DNA of 64,000 nt from Sporodiniella umbellata (taxonomy: Eukaryota > Mucoromycota > Mucoromycetes > Mucorales > Rhizopodaceae), in assembly GCA_025677835.1 (NCBI GenBank), contig JAIXMR010000058.1, positions 62,001 through 126,000 on the forward strand, in the 5' to 3' direction. Under the pieces are notes generated by a model. That model was not told where the DNA came from. It ran no database searches and saw only the letters and a list, made by a program, of their open reading frames with translations. Positions 62,121 through 64,000 of this stretch are shown here, piece after piece (the first letter of the stretch is position 1; each line of letters starts with the position of its first letter). The position numbers were made by a program, and so were the translations under genes.

Positions 62121-62918
62121 ATGGCTTCTAAAAACAATAAACAACAACAACAGCAGACAAAACAAGAACACTTTTCGATGGTTCGGTAAGCATCCTTAGA
62201 GTTAAACAAGAACGACTGATAGGTTGGATAGAAATTTTTACTTGGCTGATGTCATTACGCTCATGAACGGAGTATGTGGTGTACAATCGGTCTTGAGTTC
62301 GATGCGTTACTTGATATCTCACCAGAGCAGGGATCTCTCTCTGGCGATGGTGTTGATGCCTTTGGGTATGTTTTTTGACTTTCTGGACGGACGGGTGGCT
62401 CGCTGGAGAAAGAATGCGTCCATCCTCGGTCAAGAGTTGGATAGTTTGGCTGACTTGGTAAGTATCGCGTCATGACAACCCTAGACCTCATGTTCTGTTT
62501 AGATCTCTTTTGGTGTGGCGCCTGTTGCCTTGGCCTATGCAGGTAAGATGGATCCCTTCCCCCCCCCCTAAAGAAAAGAGGCTGATCGATGGACTGTTTA
62601 GTGGGCATGCGGACACTTCTGGATGGTGTGTGTTTGTCCTATTTTATCTGTTGTTGTATTGCACGTTTGGCTCGTTATAATGTTTCGGTTGCCATGACAC
62701 CCAAAGACGCGACGGGCAAAGTCAAGTATTTTGAAGGCACGCCGACGCCTACCAGCTTGGGATTGGTCGCCTGTCTCGCTTTCGCTGTACATCAAGAGAG
62801 ATGGGTGGATACCGTGGTGGAGGTGATACCGGGTGCGTCCATCCATCCTTTTGTGTTGGCTTATATGATCAGTGGCACGCTCATGATCTCCAAAACCCTT
62901 CATATCCCCAAGCCATAA
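62121..62918 (+). CDS. CHO1: CDP-diacylglycerol-serine O-phosphatidyltransferase (phosphatidylserine synthase)
   Basis: Exons with short introns give about 215 aa. The Gln/Lys/Asn-rich N-terminus ([18 protein letters not shown]) is followed by [14 protein letters not shown], the CDP-alcohol phosphatidyltransferase motif DGRVAR-x8-GQELDSLAD (D-G-x2-A-R-x8-G-x3-D-x3-D, all conserved), then several membrane helices ([31 protein letters not shown]) and [16 protein letters not shown]. It makes phosphatidylserine from CDP-DAG and serine in the ER; fungal and bacterial type II-like class. Introns: CG|GTAAGC, GACTTG|GTAAGT, GCAG|GTAAGA. A TTA/ATT triplet run (62087-62119) lies directly before the start codon. 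It is 130 bp downstream of the FPK1-like kinase, same strand. Confidence 0.92.
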
Positions 62919-63149
62919 TAACAAAAAAATTCTACCCAATTAAATACGTCATACGTTCTTTCTTGACCGTGTTGGCTTCTCTTTGAGGTCTTTATTTCTC
63001 CGGAGGGAACCAAAAGAATGTCCCTTTGAGTTTCAGCCAGAAAGTGGATGGCTAGGGTTTTGACGATGGTTGTGTTTAGAATGACCATGAGCAGTTGCTA
63101 TTGAAAGGTGTCTATATAAAGAGAGTTGGGATGGACCCTCCAAATCAAA

Positions 63150-63157
<8 letters not shown>

Positions 63158-63180
<23 letters not shown>

Positions 63181-63182
63181 TA
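63158..63182. repeat. (TA)n microsatellite upstream of SDR gene
   Basis: A-tract plus TA run ending 12 bp before the SDR start codon, in the 5' leader or core promoter. Confidence 0.85.
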
Positions 63183-63193
63183 CACCAAAAAAG

Positions 63194-64000
63194 ATGACGC
63201 TTGGATTTGATGAAGACCTCCCTAACGATGTTTACCACTACAACGAGATGCGTAAGAACATGAATTGGCAAAAGACAGGTGTTGCCTCCTTGTTGAAACC
63301 TGCGCCTGTAACTCAACATCTACCCTCGTTTGATTCGGATGGTAAACCCTGTTTCAAACCTTACCGTGGGTCTGGTAAGCTAGAAGGCAAGTACGCGTTG
63401 ATCACGGGCGCTGACAGCGGTATTGGTCGATCGATTGCCACGCTGTATGCATTGGAAGGTGTGGCGGGTATCACGATTGTGTATCGGGACGAAAGGGAAG
63501 ATGAAGACGCCATGTACACCAAAAATACGATTGAGGCCCAAACCAAGTGCAAGGTTCATTTGATTGCACGCGACATTGGTTACGAAAAAAACTGTCAAGA
63601 GATTCTGGACGCTCATCTGTCTACGTTTGGCCGGTTGGATATTTTGGTCAATAACGCGGCGGAACAGCACAAGGTGACGCGTGTAGAGGATTTGGTCTGT
63701 GACACGGTCGAACGTACCTTCCGTACGAACGTGTTTGGGCCAATCTTTATGACCAAATTGGCTTGCCATCATTTGAAGGCAGGTGCAGCGATTGTCAATA
63801 CCGCCTCGATTGCTGCTTATCGTGGTATGGATGTCTTGGTGGATTATTCGGCCACCAAGGGAGCCGTTGTCTCTTTCACGCGTGCCCTCTCGCAACAACT
63901 TGCACCCCGTCGGATTCGCGTGAATGCAGTGGCCCCTGGACCTGTTTGGACCCCATTGATTCCCAACACCTTCACGCAAGAGGAAATTCAAAACTTTGGC
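63194..64000 (+). CDS. short-chain dehydrogenase/reductase, partial
   Basis: 269 codons, open to the window end, so the C-terminus is missing. The N-terminal about 55 residues (MTLGFDEDLPNDVYHYNEMR, ... GKPCFKPYRGSGKLEGKYAL) are typical of the extended YghA/YhdF-like SDRs. Rossmann TGADSGIGRSIATLYALEG, then LVNNAAEQH, and catalytic Ser-Tyr-Lys in NTASIAAYRGMD and DYSATKGAVVSF. VAPGPVWTPLIP follows. NAD(P)H-dependent oxidoreductase; the substrate (sugar alcohol, glucose/ribitol or aldehyde) cannot be decided. It lacks introns in the visible part. Confidence 0.9.
   Translation, partial: MTLGFDEDLPNDVYHYNEMRKNMNWQKTGVASLLKPAPVTQHLPSFDSDGKPCFKPYRGSGKLEGKYALITGADSGIGRSIATLYALEGVAGITIVYRDEREDEDAMYTKNTIEAQTKCKVHLIARDIGYEKNCQEILDAHLSTFGRLDILVNNAAEQHKVTRVEDLVCDTVERTFRTNVFGPIFMTKLACHHLKAGAAIVNTASIAAYRGMDVLVDYSATKGAVVSFTRALSQQLAPRRIRVNAVAPGPVWTPLIPNTFTQEEIQNFG

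Overview
The window looks like nuclear DNA of an early-diverging fungus, most probably Mucoromycota (Mucorales-like). The reasons are: short spliceosomal introns (about 44-66 nt, GTAAG/GTATG donors) in nearly every gene; a compact, AT-rich layout; fungal-type genes (Zn2Cys6 regulator, GH18 chitinase with a CBM19-like domain, steryl-glucosidase-type GH5, FPK1/NRC-2-type AGC kinase, Rtc5-type TLDc protein); and very many A/T homopolymers of 12-38 bases plus (CA)n/(TA)n microsatellites in introns and intergenic DNA. Gene names come from recognising protein families; no search was run, and exon joins were worked out by hand.

0-14.2 kb: ten consecutive minus-strand genes. They are a small bHLH protein, a PFK-2/FBPase-2-like protein whose kinase half looks dead, a single C2-domain protein, ESCRT-III Vps20/CHMP6, coatomer epsilon, an aldo-keto reductase, the UVSSA repair factor, a mitochondrial citrate carrier, an LCL3-type membrane nuclease and a PH-domain protein. 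14.2-17.1 kb has no recognisable gene.

17.1-38 kb: the very large UTP10/HEATR1 ribosome-biogenesis gene (2109 aa) lies tail-to-tail with a flavin monooxygenase. A 3.5-kb gene-poor AT-rich stretch follows. Then come a GH5 steryl-glucosidase-like enzyme, a Ser/Pro-rich acidic-tail protein, a p24 cargo receptor, an uncharacterised disordered protein with a conserved-looking C-terminus, and an M28/PSMA-like type II membrane peptidase.

38-54 kb: another gene-poor stretch, then an uncharacterised repeat protein, a BRSK/Gin4-like kinase, a Rtc5/MEAK7-like TLDc protein tail-to-tail (3-bp gap) with a Zn2Cys6 regulator, a secreted chitinase divergent from that regulator, and a GRF-zinc-finger/HARP/SNF2 protein in which all the helicase motifs I could check are destroyed. 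This last gene is the most unusual in the window: an intact-looking pseudo-ATPase of the SMARCAL1/ZRANB3 type.

54-64 kb: a seven-TM protein, a mitoferrin-like carrier, mitochondrial 3-hydroxyisobutyrate dehydrogenase, an FPK1-type flippase kinase immediately followed by phosphatidylserine synthase (a possible functional pair), and the 5' part of an SDR oxidoreductase cut by the window end.

Several proteins combine into recognisable eukaryotic processes (COPI/p24 trafficking, ESCRT, transcription-coupled repair, mitochondrial transport, lipid asymmetry), but apart from the kinase/PS-synthase pair there is no sign of a functional cluster.
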